Below are positions 1 to 8,278 of a DNA stretch of 29,137 nt, piece after piece. The stretch is taken from positions 1 through 29,137 of the forward strand of contig JBILKR010000023.1 in the NCBI GenBank assembly GCA_044376575.1, given 5' to 3'. Within the stretch, counting starts at the first letter, position 1. Every line of letters starts with the position of its first letter. Position numbers and translations under genes: made by a program. The notes under the pieces are model-generated. The model worked only from the letters and a program-made list of their open reading frames with translations, did not search any database and was not told the DNA's origin. The DNA comes from BA4 sp044376575. GTDB lineage: Bacteria; Bacteroidota; Bacteroidia; CAIKAF01.

Positions 1-1463
1 CTGAAATTGCGTTAACATCACAGTTAATACATCGCCTCAATAAATTTTTTCCCGGAAAAATTGGAGTATATCACTCACGTTTCAATGAAAATGAAAGGGT
101 AGAAGTGTGGAATCATGTATTGAATTTTAATGAAACAAACACTCAGTTTCAAATTATTCTGGGTGCACGTTCTGCCTTGTTTTTACCCTTTCAGCAATTA
201 GGTCTTGTAATTGTAGATGAAGAACATGATTCATCATTTAAACAACAGGATCCTGCACCAAGATATCATGCCAGAGACAGTGCTATTTATCTGGCACAGC
301 AACACGGAGCATCAGTTATTCTAGGTTCTGCTACACCATCAATTGAATCATATTACAATGCAACGCATGATAAATATGAATTGGTGGAAATGAAAAACAG
401 GTTTGGTGATGTTGAGCTGCCAGAAATTATAACTGCTGATGTAAGAAAAGAAATCAAAAAGAAAACGATGCAATCGCATTTTTCTTCTTTACTGATACAA
501 CAAATACAACAAACTATTGATCAGCGCGAACAGGTAATTTTATTTCAGAACAGAAGAGGTTACTCGCTTGTATTACAATGTCATGAATGTGGTTGGAATC
601 CAATGTGTAAAAATTGTGATATTTCTTTGATCTATCATAAGTCATCGCATCAGCTACGCTGTCATTATTGTGGATACCACGAAGCATTAGTAGATGCATG
701 CAAGGCTTGCGGAAGTGTTGAGTTGGATAAAAAAGGATTTGGTACTGAAAAAATTGAAGATGATTTACAGTCAATTTTTCCTTCAGTAAATATTGCTCGA
801 CTTGATTTGGATACAACGCGAAAAAAAAATGCTTACGATGAAATTCTGCAACGATTCGCAGATGGAAGTATTGATATTCTGGTAGGAACACAAATGGTTA
901 CAAAGGGACTGGACTTTGATCATGTGTCGCTGGTAGGTATATTAAATGCGGATAACATGTTGCACTTCCCGGATTTCAGATCGCATGAAAGAGCTTTTCA
1001 GTTGATGAGTCAGGTGAGCGGAAGGGCAGGCAGAAGAAGTAAACGAGGAAAAGTATTGATACAAACGTATGATCCCCGGCATCCCATTATTCAGTTGGTG
1101 CAACAACATGATTACACCGGAATGTATCAACTGGAAATTTTAGATAGAGAACATTTTCATTATCCACCATTCTATAAATTAATTGAAATTACCTTAAAAC
1201 ATAAAGACTATCAGCAGGTAAAACAAGCATCAGAATCTTATGCCATCCTGCTGAAAAATAAATTAGGCGATAGAGTATTAGGACCTGAAATGCCTACGAT
1301 TGGAAGAATAAGGAATCAATTTATATTCAGAGTTATCATTAAAATGGAAAGAGGTGCACCTCTTCAGCAAATGAAAAACTATATTTTACATTGTAAAGAT
1401 GAAATACATAAAACACCATTCGGTAAATATGTAAACATCGATTTTGACGTTGACCCTTTCTGA
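1..1463 (+). CDS. priA: Primosomal replication restart helicase PriA, 3' portion
   Basis: PriA is a DNA-dependent ATPase and 3'-5' helicase that reloads the replisome at collapsed forks. The reading frame is open from base 3 with no start, so the gene is cut by the window edge; the GTG at 105 is internal. Visible are helicase motif II DEEH (216-227), the downstream GSATPS motif, and a zinc-binding region at roughly 579-720 with paired cysteines (CHEC, CKNC, CHYC, CKAC). These are followed by GTQMVTKGLDF and QVSGRAGR (motifs V and VI). The C-terminus ends DVDPF, typical of the family. The N-terminal DNA-binding domain and Walker A motif lie outside the window. The stop codon is 4 bp from the convergent icd stop. 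An A9 run near 822-830 does not disturb the frame. Confidence 0.96.
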   Translation, partial: EIALTSQLIHRLNKFFPGKIGVYHSRFNENERVEVWNHVLNFNETNTQFQIILGARSALFLPFQQLGLVIVDEEHDSSFKQQDPAPRYHARDSAIYLAQQHGASVILGSATPSIESYYNATHDKYELVEMKNRFGDVELPEIITADVRKEIKKKTMQSHFSSLLIQQIQQTIDQREQVILFQNRRGYSLVLQCHECGWNPMCKNCDISLIYHKSSHQLRCHYCGYHEALVDACKACGSVELDKKGFGTEKIEDDLQSIFPSVNIARLDLDTTRKKNAYDEILQRFADGSIDILVGTQMVTKGLDFDHVSLVGILNADNMLHFPDFRSHERAFQLMSQVSGRAGRRSKRGKVLIQTYDPRHPIIQLVQQHDYTGMYQLEILDREHFHYPPFYKLIEITLKHKDYQQVKQASESYAILLKNKLGDRVLGPEMPTIGRIRNQFIFRVIIKMERGAPLQQMKNYILHCKDEIHKTPFGKYVNIDFDVDPF

Positions 1464-1467
1464 TAAA

Positions 1468-2907
1468 TTATTGACCCTGTCCTAATGAAAAGGCAGCAAC
1501 ACCATCAAATTGATAGAGGTTCTCCGTTTTAATTACATCTATTGATGATTCATTCGCTTTGGTTAAAATCTGAATGATATTTTGCTTTGAAATCGTTTTT
1601 CCGGCAACCGGCTTGAATCTGCATCTCCAGTGATCAGTACAAAATGTTTCCTTAAAACCTTCAGGCCATACCTTAATTCCTCTGTTGGTAATCATCGATA
1701 ATTCAACTTCTGATGTGTTGAATATTTTAACTTTTTCAGCCAGTTCATCGGGATTTGTTCCACTCCAGTGTACAAATATATCAACGCCTACTAACTCTTT
1801 ATTTGCTGAAGGTTTGCGAATATATTTGGGTAAATTAAGTGTAACATTTTTATTGTATGATACGGGTTTGAAGTGAACGGGTAGCTGACCAAGATTTTGA
1901 ATCACCGCTTCAGTAAATTCTTTTGTATTTACTCTCTTTTTACTGGTACCTTCTTTATAAATATCACCGGTATGTATGCCGTCTTCAATCGTTTTTAGCC
2001 ATGCATTCTGAATTTTTTCAGCAACTTCAGCCTGACCAATGTGTACAAGCATCATTACTGCACCCTGCAATAATCCTGAAGGATTTGCAATACCTTTCCC
2101 GGCAATGTCCGGCGCTGATCCGTGAATGGCTTCAAACATCGCACATTCTTCTCCGATATTCGAAGAACCTCCCATTCCTACAGAACCTGTAATTTGAGCT
2201 GCAACATCAGAAATAATATCTCCATATAAATTTAATGTAACAATCACATCAAAAATTTCAGGACGATCAGCAATTAATGCTGTACCAATATCAATAATCC
2301 AGTGATCGTTTTGAATATCCGGATATTCTGCCGCAATTTCATTGAATACTTTATGAAACAATCCATCTGATTGTTTCATGATATTATCTTTTGACAAGCA
2401 GGTAACTTTTTTCCTACCGTTCTGACGAGCATATTCAAATGCATATCGGATAATTTTTTCACAACCCGGACGACTGATTAATTTCAAACACTGTACAACT
2501 TCATCTGTTTGTTGATGCTCAATACCAGCATACAAATCCTCTTCATTTTCACGAACGATAACCAAATCCATTTTAGGATGTTTGGTCTCCACGAAAGGAT
2601 GTAAACTTTGACATGGTCTTACGTTCGAATATAAACCTAAAAATTTGCGTGTAGTTACGTTTAGACTTTTGTAACCGCCACCTTGAGGTGTAGTTATCGG
2701 AGCCTTTAAAAATATTTTATTACGACGAATAATATCCCAGGATTCACTTGAGATTCCCGATGTATTACCACTGAGATATACTTTTTCACCTACCTGAATT
2801 TCATCGGTCTCAATCTGAGCTCCCGCTGCTTTCAAAATTTCAAGCGTAGCATCCATAATTTCTGGACCTATTCCATCCCCTTTGGCAATCGTAATTCTCT
2901 TATTCAT
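1468..2907 (-). CDS. icd: Isocitrate dehydrogenase, long type with C-terminal extension
   Basis: This TCA-cycle enzyme oxidatively decarboxylates isocitrate to 2-oxoglutarate. The product is 479 aa and begins with the family N-terminus GDGIGPEIM. Substrate-site elements are visible (TTPQGGGYKSLNV, VRENEEDLYAG), as is the dinucleotide region GDIISDVAAQITGS. The catalytic core ends near residue 345. A C-terminal extension of about 130 residues (GVDIFVHW onward) marks the longer class also found in Rickettsia and Thermus relatives. The cofactor loop at 262-276 reads HGSAPDIAGKGIANP. Asp267, Ile268 and Ala274 occupy the positions that are Lys344, Tyr345 and Val351 in the NADP-dependent E. coli enzyme, which suggests NAD use (inference). 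The start is ATG with no competing start upstream. The gene diverges from the DUF2911 gene. Confidence 0.95.
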   Translation of the reverse strand: MNKRITIAKGDGIGPEIMDATLEILKAAGAQIETDEIQVGEKVYLSGNTSGISSESWDIIRRNKIFLKAPITTPQGGGYKSLNVTTRKFLGLYSNVRPCQSLHPFVETKHPKMDLVIVRENEEDLYAGIEHQQTDEVVQCLKLISRPGCEKIIRYAFEYARQNGRKKVTCLSKDNIMKQSDGLFHKVFNEIAAEYPDIQNDHWIIDIGTALIADRPEIFDVIVTLNLYGDIISDVAAQITGSVGMGGSSNIGEECAMFEAIHGSAPDIAGKGIANPSGLLQGAVMMLVHIGQAEVAEKIQNAWLKTIEDGIHTGDIYKEGTSKKRVNTKEFTEAVIQNLGQLPVHFKPVSYNKNVTLNLPKYIRKPSANKELVGVDIFVHWSGTNPDELAEKVKIFNTSEVELSMITNRGIKVWPEGFKETFCTDHWRCRFKPVAGKTISKQNIIQILTKANESSIDVIKTENLYQFDGVAAFSLGQGQ

Positions 2908-2923
2908 ATTTTTAATTTGGTTG

Positions 2924-2931
2924 CAAAAATG
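2924..2931 (-). promoter_or_regulatory. Possible -7 box for icd
   Basis: Read on the minus strand the bases are CATTTTTG, one mismatch from the Bacteroidota -7 consensus TAnnTTTG, about 17 bp upstream of the icd ATG. No clear -33 element was found. In such AT-rich sequence a 7/8 match is weak evidence. Confidence 0.3.
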
Positions 2932-3036
2932 AAAAAAAATAATATTTTTCTAAATTAAATTTTCTGAAGAAATCTTTAATTGAATTTAAAATTCAGATAT
3001 TCAATGATATATAACCAGATATAAACCATTTAATAT

Positions 3037-3052
3037 TTAATTTGTTTATTTG
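3037..3052 (+). promoter_or_regulatory. Possible -7 boxes for the DUF2911 gene
   Basis: Two adjacent 7/8 matches to TAnnTTTG occur here: TTAATTTG at 3037 and TTTATTTG at 3045. Either would give a short leader before the ATG at 3070. This is the only spacer between the divergent icd and DUF2911 genes, so a promoter is expected, but the exact site is uncertain. Confidence 0.3.
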
Positions 3053-3069
3053 TGTATTAATTTAAAATC

Positions 3070-3906
3070 ATGAAAAAATTTATTTTACACTTCGCCTTAA
3101 TATTTTCTTTTGGTGTGTCACAATCTCAAATTACAATGCCTCAGCCAAGTCCTTTATCTACGGTTACACAGAAGGTTGGTCTTGTTGATGCAAGCATTAC
3201 CTATTCTCGTCCAAGCGCTAAAGGTCGTAAAGTTTTTGGAGACATTGTTCCAATGGATAAAATGTGGAGAACAGGAGCAAATAAGGCTACTAAATTAACA
3301 TTAAGTGATACTGTAACTATAGCGAATGTTAAGGTTCCCAAAGGAGATTATGCTATATTCACTGTACCTGGTATGATGGAATGGATGGTGATCATCAGTA
3401 AACAGTCTGAACTTTCGGGTACAAGTGGATACAAAGATTCGGAAGATGTGGTACGTTTTAAAGTGAAGCCTTCGGTAATTTCTTTTACTGAAACATTTAC
3501 CATTAATTTTGGCAATGTAACTACACAGTCTGCAGATATTGAGTTAATGTGGGAAACAACCAAAATATCTTTTGCAATTTCTTCTAATTCAGATGCGCAG
3601 GTTATGAAAAATATTCAGGCGGCATTAACTATTCCAGGCAGAAATTATTATCAAGCCGCTTCTTACTATTTAGATAATAGTAAAGATATGAAGCAAGCTT
3701 TGGAGTATGTAAACAAGGCTATTGAAAATAATTATGAGAGATATTGGGTGTTACGCACAAAGTCTTTAATTCAAGCCAAGTTGGGAGATTTTAAAGGTGC
3801 CATAACTACTGCAGAGAAATCAATTGAAATGGCAAAGAAAGACAGTGATGATGCTTATGTGAAGATGAATGAAGAGTCAATCAAAGAATGGAAATCTAAA
3901 AAATAA
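3070..3906 (+). CDS. Secreted DUF2911 domain protein with TPR-like C-terminus
   Basis: The product is 278 aa. Residues 1-19 form a signal peptide (hydrophobic core, then SQSQ). The DUF2911 domain covers about 25-165; its hallmark segments are visible as RPSAKGRKVFG, MWRTGANKAT and KGDYAIFTVPG. Residues about 180-265 are helical with TPR-like repeats (ALEYVNKAIENN, AITTAEKSIEMA). The biochemical role of DUF2911 is unknown; it is common in envelope proteins of Bacteroidota. A lipoprotein gene starts 4 bp downstream, so the two are probably co-transcribed. The family call is firm, the function is not. Confidence 0.9.
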   Translation: MKKFILHFALIFSFGVSQSQITMPQPSPLSTVTQKVGLVDASITYSRPSAKGRKVFGDIVPMDKMWRTGANKATKLTLSDTVTIANVKVPKGDYAIFTVPGMMEWMVIISKQSELSGTSGYKDSEDVVRFKVKPSVISFTETFTINFGNVTTQSADIELMWETTKISFAISSNSDAQVMKNIQAALTIPGRNYYQAASYYLDNSKDMKQALEYVNKAIENNYERYWVLRTKSLIQAKLGDFKGAITTAEKSIEMAKKDSDDAYVKMNEESIKEWKSKK

Positions 3907-3910
3907 AAGG

Positions 3911-4357
3911 ATGCATCATTTTAATAAATCAGTTTTATTCTTTATTATACTGGTTACAGGATTATTATCATGTGCAGAAGAAGAAGTAAAAGGAAATTTA
4001 ACAGTCGATATCAATGGAGTTTCTACATTAGCGGATTCATTGCAGTCAGCATCACTTTCAAATGATACTACACGTCTGGTTGCATTTTTGCCAGGAAATC
4101 AAAAACTTACTCTCCTTACTGAAAGTAATGCTCCTCAAACATTTAATCTTGGTGCTGATCCGATTGCAACAGGTAAAATTGAACTCGTTACACCTTCAGT
4201 AACATATTCTTCAGATAGCACCTATTCTTCAGGAACATTAAATATTGAGATAGTAAATTCTTCTGTTGTTGAGGGTACATTTAACGCAATATTATATTCT
4301 TCAAATGACAGTATAGTATTGTCAAATGGAAAATTTAGTTTTTTGAGGAATAATTAA
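3911..4357 (+). CDS. Small predicted lipoprotein of unknown function
   Basis: The product is 148 aa. The reading frame extends upstream to 3869 into the preceding gene, but the ATG at 3911 places a proper lipoprotein signal at the N-terminus: a positively charged start, a hydrophobic stretch, then lipobox LLSC with Cys21 as the lipidated residue. The mature part is rich in Ser, Thr and Asn and has alternating hydrophobic residues, suggesting a beta-sandwich. No catalytic motif is visible. It starts 4 bp after the DUF2911 stop and converges on the GWxTD gene with an 8 bp gap. It resembles small Bacteroidota lipoproteins of the DUF6252 kind, but I cannot confirm that. Inferred location: outer or inner membrane, facing the periplasm. 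Confidence 0.8.
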   Translation: MHHFNKSVLFFIILVTGLLSCAEEEVKGNLTVDINGVSTLADSLQSASLSNDTTRLVAFLPGNQKLTLLTESNAPQTFNLGADPIATGKIELVTPSVTYSSDSTYSSGTLNIEIVNSSVVEGTFNAILYSSNDSIVLSNGKFSFLRNN

Positions 4358-4365
4358 ATCCACAT

Positions 4366-5826
4366 TTATCGCGGATTCCTGTATAAATCATTCGACCAGT
4401 TACCGAATTGATTGTTGATGTTGTTTTGGTCAACATCAAATACATTGTTTCGTTGAAATAAAAACATTTCCCATTGTCTATTATTTATTTCACCTCTTAA
4501 ATCAGAGTGCAGCAATGCAAAATCATTTGAAACTTCGTCCTTATTGTAGAATACAAACCGAACATTTGTTTGTGAGCGAATCTGCCAGTATTGCCATATT
4601 TCATAAGGATATGCACTGGGTTCGTTATAACGCTGATTAATCGAATTGGGTGCGCCATATCGTAAATACACCCGACCTCTGTCTGTTTCATATCCACGCT
4701 GAATTAGGGTCCCAAAATTTTTATTTACAATCATTACCTGTGCCCAATAATCCGCAAATGCCTGAGCGGGTTGTTGAGGATTTCTTTTCAGCCAGAATGC
4801 ATAAATAAAACGTTTCATCATGGTGGGATCTCCATTTTTCATTACGTTTTTTCCATACTGATATTCTGAATCATCAGCAATGGGTTTAACGCATTTAATA
4901 AATTCTTTTAGGGAATCAAGATCATCAAACCGACTGATGAATGTGCCTTTTACTTCAACAGAGTTGTAATCTTCTTCATTAAACTGATAATATTTATTTA
5001 CACGGGTAAAGGTTGTTCTTTTTCTGCCTTTCAATTGATTCAGGCTGTCACGAATTTCAATGATTAAATAATAATTTCCGGATGCGAGATTGGTGATATC
5101 AATTTCTGTCAATATCTGTTTTGTTGTATTGGCTATTTCTCTTTTTCTGTAAGTATATTCTTCCAATTGCCTTCCGGATTCCTGATTCTCAATATAATAT
5201 GAAAGCAAATATTTCCCTTTCACTCCCAATATTTTTTCAGTATTGTATATCTCCGCATAGAACTTTAGTTTTTTCTGTTCGTCTTCAAACAGATTGGAAT
5301 GGCTTGGTATCATATCATATCCACCTTTACTAAACATATTGGCATGTTCTGTTTTCTGATAATTTGAAAGAAGACGGATGTTACTGAAATGAATATTTTT
5401 ATCATCAAATTCAATCAATACAGTGTCTTTCATTTCAATAGGTAATCCCTCAGGATCTTGCAAATCTTTAACAATCATTTCAATTTCAATATTTCCATAG
5501 ATGGCCGGAAATCTTTTTAAATCATATATCAATTCGAAAATTGAATCGTTGATTCCGTATGATTTTGAACGTATTCCATACTTATCATAGAACTTGACCT
5601 CTCCTTTTTGAGTGATGATAAATGTGACTTCAATCTGAGCCTGTTTTTGATTGTTTTCTTTTTTATAAAACAACGAATTCCCTTCAATCCAAAGATATGT
5701 TTCAATGAATGGCTGCTGATCTGAGTTTCGGTAAACGGTGTAGTCAAACCCGCCTGTTAACGCAGCAAATATATTAGTGAAGAAAAAAGTACTTAATGAA
5801 AATATCAAGAATAATTTCTGAATCAT
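4366..5826 (-). CDS. GWxTD domain-containing secreted protein
   Basis: The product is 486 aa with a signal peptide over about residues 1-21. The C-terminal half holds the domain that names the family. The segment DYWAQVMIVNKNFG leads into GYETDRGRVYLRYG (Gly378 to Asp382 is the GWxTD position, here GYETD), followed by PYEIWQYW. Residues 25-280 are beta-rich and probably form domains that bind or present other proteins. The function of GWxTD proteins is not established; they are widespread in Bacteroidota. The gene lies 58 bp downstream of the thioredoxin-fold gene on the same strand and may share its transcript. Tyr in place of Trp in the motif is a conservative change. Confidence 0.88.
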   Translation of the reverse strand: MIQKLFLIFSLSTFFFTNIFAALTGGFDYTVYRNSDQQPFIETYLWIEGNSLFYKKENNQKQAQIEVTFIITQKGEVKFYDKYGIRSKSYGINDSIFELIYDLKRFPAIYGNIEIEMIVKDLQDPEGLPIEMKDTVLIEFDDKNIHFSNIRLLSNYQKTEHANMFSKGGYDMIPSHSNLFEDEQKKLKFYAEIYNTEKILGVKGKYLLSYYIENQESGRQLEEYTYRKREIANTTKQILTEIDITNLASGNYYLIIEIRDSLNQLKGRKRTTFTRVNKYYQFNEEDYNSVEVKGTFISRFDDLDSLKEFIKCVKPIADDSEYQYGKNVMKNGDPTMMKRFIYAFWLKRNPQQPAQAFADYWAQVMIVNKNFGTLIQRGYETDRGRVYLRYGAPNSINQRYNEPSAYPYEIWQYWQIRSQTNVRFVFYNKDEVSNDFALLHSDLRGEINNRQWEMFLFQRNNVFDVDQNNINNQFGNWSNDLYRNPR

Positions 5827-5884
5827 TGAATAAAAATGTTTCCTTAAAGATACAAAATAGAGGTGAAGTTGACCAACTCTTTAA

Positions 5885-7237
5885 TTATTTAAAGGCATCT
5901 CTTCTAACCAGAATAAGGTACTCATCTAAACCCTGTGATGGAAGTTCTGCTGGTGATCTGAAGAAATAGCCTTGTTTCTTAATAATAAATGCTGTCGGGT
6001 ATTTGAGTATTTCATACTCAGTTTCAACATTACTGTCTATTATCCAACAGTTCCAATTTATCTCATAGGTATTGATAAAAGATTGCAGGGAAGAAGTGTT
6101 GCAACCACTACAAACACTGATAAAATGAATGTCTTTTTTAAATCTTTCAAATACGTTATTGATGGCTGGAATTTCTTTAATACTTCCGGGGTCTTCAGGA
6201 CTAAAAAAGATGAGATAAATAGGTTTGTCGAAATAATTGTTGAGTGAAAATATATTTCCAGCAGTATCCTTTCCCTGAAATTCAATCACCGGACTGCCAG
6301 CTTTCAGGCGATTCATCTGATCAATCATATTTTCTGCAATACTTTGTATTTCTTTATTTTTACTTTGCTTGGCCTGCTGAAGAAGTTTTTCCAAGGTGGC
6401 TCTTACAGGCTTTCCTGTGTTATATATTTCTTGTATGCCCTGAAGTGCAAACAGTTCAGCCCGCTCTCTGTTATTTAAAAAATCAAGTTTCATTACTTCG
6501 CTAACCAAAGTGTCATAGGGCAATGCAAGTTCAACTATTTTTTTTATCGGATTAGGTGAAGATGCCATGAATAATTGTTTCATTACACCGCCATAGAATG
6601 ACTTGAAAAAATACATGTATTCGGGGTGATGATAGAGTACCGGCTGATTTGTAAAATATTTTTCTGCAATTGATTTTCTTCCATATAATCTTGATGAATA
6701 GGCGAGTTCGGCACTCTTATATTTTTTATGTTCCTGAAAATATTTTTGCGTAACATGAACATATTTGCTGTCTGCGTAAGCAATAAAATTTTTGGCTTCG
6801 TTGCGGATGGTTCCTGTGATAAATTTATCGTAATGCTCAACCGAAAAACGATTGTATTCATAATTAAATGCGCCGATAGCATACATTACATCATTAGAAT
6901 CATTTGTTGAATTAAAAAATAATTCCTGTCCTGATTCATCTGAAATTTCAATTCGATATGTTCCTCCAGCAGTTACATATAATGGTGTTTTCACAGAACC
7001 AGCCATTATATTGATATACTCAGTTCCTTTGATATTTAACTGAATAGAGAAGGTCATATCATCTTTCAGAGAAGTAGTAGCGATGAGTTCCTGCTTTTCT
7101 GTTATATAGTCCGCATTACGGAAGAATCTAATGGTCTTGTTTTTTAACTTGGGTGCTATACCCTGAATGGTTGTGAATTGAGCAATTGATGCACCATTGA
7201 TAAGGGTGAAGAATAAGATGCTCAATACTAATCTCAT
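5885..7237 (-). CDS. Secreted thioredoxin-fold (TlpA/AhpC-like) protein lacking the usual CxxC
   Basis: The product is 450 aa with a signal peptide (residues 1-19, ending SIAQ). Residues about 22-110 are beta-rich and resemble the DUF4369 domain that precedes thioredoxin domains in Bacteroidota. A helical middle region spans about 120-305. The C-terminal domain (about 313-450) has a TlpA-like layout: VIEFQGKDTAGNIFSLNNYF, a strand LIFFSP, and a cis-proline-like segment YPTAFII. Where TlpA proteins carry WCxxC, this one has EDPGS (Asp349, Ser352), so both redox cysteines are missing. A separate CSGC pair occurs at 376-379, after the next strand. It may be a non-redox or altered thiol protein. 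It sits 28 bp downstream of coaD. Confidence 0.82.
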   Translation of the reverse strand: MRLVLSILFFTLINGASIAQFTTIQGIAPKLKNKTIRFFRNADYITEKQELIATTSLKDDMTFSIQLNIKGTEYINIMAGSVKTPLYVTAGGTYRIEISDESGQELFFNSTNDSNDVMYAIGAFNYEYNRFSVEHYDKFITGTIRNEAKNFIAYADSKYVHVTQKYFQEHKKYKSAELAYSSRLYGRKSIAEKYFTNQPVLYHHPEYMYFFKSFYGGVMKQLFMASSPNPIKKIVELALPYDTLVSEVMKLDFLNNRERAELFALQGIQEIYNTGKPVRATLEKLLQQAKQSKNKEIQSIAENMIDQMNRLKAGSPVIEFQGKDTAGNIFSLNNYFDKPIYLIFFSPEDPGSIKEIPAINNVFERFKKDIHFISVCSGCNTSSLQSFINTYEINWNCWIIDSNVETEYEILKYPTAFIIKKQGYFFRSPAELPSQGLDEYLILVRRDAFK

Positions 7238-7265
7238 GTTGTATGAAACGCTTTAAATAGTGAAA

Positions 7266-7730
7266 TTATTTTTCAAGTTGAATTCCTTCAGGAATAAAAG
7301 CAGATACATCTCCTCCGTTTCTGTGTATGTCTCTTACTATAGAAGAGTTGATGGCTGAAAGTCCGGCTGAGCTCATAAAAAATATGGTTTCAATATCTGA
7401 TGATAAAGTATGATTTGCCTGCGCAATGTTTCGCTCGTATTCAAAATCAGTGGATGAACGAAGACCACGCAGTATGAACTGTGCATTTTTCTTTTTACAG
7501 TAATCTATTGTTAATCCTTCAAACGTATCGATGGTTACCTGTGGATATTTATTGAAAATAGTTTTTAGCCAGTGCATTCTTTTTTCCAAAGAGAAGTAGG
7601 CTTCTTTTTTTGAATTGATACCGATGGCAACGATAATTTCATCAAATAAAGGCAAAGCTCGAATCACCATGGCTTCGTGTCCTTTGGTAACAGGATCAAA
7701 AGTCCCAGGATAAACTGCAATTCGTTTCAT
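7266..7730 (-). CDS. coaD: Phosphopantetheine adenylyltransferase
   Basis: CoaD transfers AMP from ATP to 4'-phosphopantetheine, the penultimate step of coenzyme A synthesis, in the cytoplasm. At 154 aa it has the normal length. The nucleotidyltransferase signature is intact: YPGTFDPVTKGH near the N-terminus, with the TKGH histidine contacting ATP phosphate. LRGLRSSTDFEYE in the middle and NSSIVRDIHRNGG near the C-terminus are also present. The ATG lies 1 bp after the rsmD stop, so the two are almost certainly translated from one message. The rsmD-coaD pairing is common in bacteria. Confidence 0.97.
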   Translation of the reverse strand: MKRIAVYPGTFDPVTKGHEAMVIRALPLFDEIIVAIGINSKKEAYFSLEKRMHWLKTIFNKYPQVTIDTFEGLTIDYCKKKNAQFILRGLRSSTDFEYERNIAQANHTLSSDIETIFFMSSAGLSAINSSIVRDIHRNGGDVSAFIPEGIQLEK

Positions 7731-7731
7731 A

Positions 7732-8274
7732 TTAATTGTTCGATGCTTTAAAAATACTAAAGTTTACATTACCATACCTTCTGTGTTCAAGAAAACATGA
7801 ATGTGCTGTGAATGAAATCTGATCAGGATGTTCTATGATTAACCAACCCTCATCTAACAACATGTTTTTTTTCAGGATAAGATCGGGCAGTTGTGCGAGT
7901 TGAGGATGAGCATAGGGAGGATCAGCAAAAATTAAATGATAGCGAAATTGACAATGCTGAATAAACTTGAAAACATCATCTTTATAAGTCTTTAATCCTT
8001 TAATTTTCCAGGCTTCTGCTGTTTGCTTGGTAAATTGAACACAGTTTCTGTTTTCATCTACTGATGTAATATCAGAGCAACCTCTCGAAGCCATTTCTAG
8101 GCTGATTGCACCTGTTCCGGAAAACAAATCCAGGAAGGAGATTTCATCGAAATCAAATTGATGGTGAAGTATATTAAAAAGTGCTTCACGCGCAAAATCG
8201 GTAGTAGGTCTTACCGGTAGTTTGGCCGGAACTTGCAGGATACGGCCTTTGTATATGCCGCTGATGATTCTCAA
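7732..8274 (-). CDS. rsmD: 16S rRNA (guanine(966)-N(2))-methyltransferase
   Basis: RsmD uses S-adenosylmethionine to methylate N2 of G966 in 16S rRNA. The product is 180 aa. The family N-terminus MRIISGIYKGR, the SAM-binding motif FLDLFSGTGAISLE and the N-methyltransferase motif IV ADPPYAH are all visible. The first codon matching the family N-terminus is TTG at 8274. There is no in-frame ATG between it and the upstream stop, so I assign TTG as the start. It lies between the 257-aa membrane protein gene (4 bp gap) and coaD (1 bp gap), clearly within an operon. Confidence 0.95.
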   Translation of the reverse strand: MRIISGIYKGRILQVPAKLPVRPTTDFAREALFNILHHQFDFDEISFLDLFSGTGAISLEMASRGCSDITSVDENRNCVQFTKQTAEAWKIKGLKTYKDDVFKFIQHCQFRYHLIFADPPYAHPQLAQLPDLILKKNMLLDEGWLIIEHPDQISFTAHSCFLEHRRYGNVNFSIFKASNN

Positions 8275-8278
8275 AATA

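Noticed and set aside
822..830. A9 run in priA as a possible frameshift or slippage site
   Set aside because: The frame is intact on both sides and matches PriA throughout, with no alternative frame product of interest.
514..891. 125-aa open frame on the minus strand inside priA
   Set aside because: It is antisense to the zinc-binding and helicase part of priA, has no recognisable domain and is explained as a shadow of that gene.
3869..3910. Upstream extension of the lipoprotein frame into the DUF2911 gene
   Set aside because: It would place 14 charged residues before the signal sequence and overlap the previous gene; the ATG at 3911 fits the lipobox better.
6058..6504. Overlapping open frames on both strands inside the thioredoxin-fold gene
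   Set aside because: They are out-of-frame shadows; only the 450-aa frame has a signal peptide and a recognisable fold.
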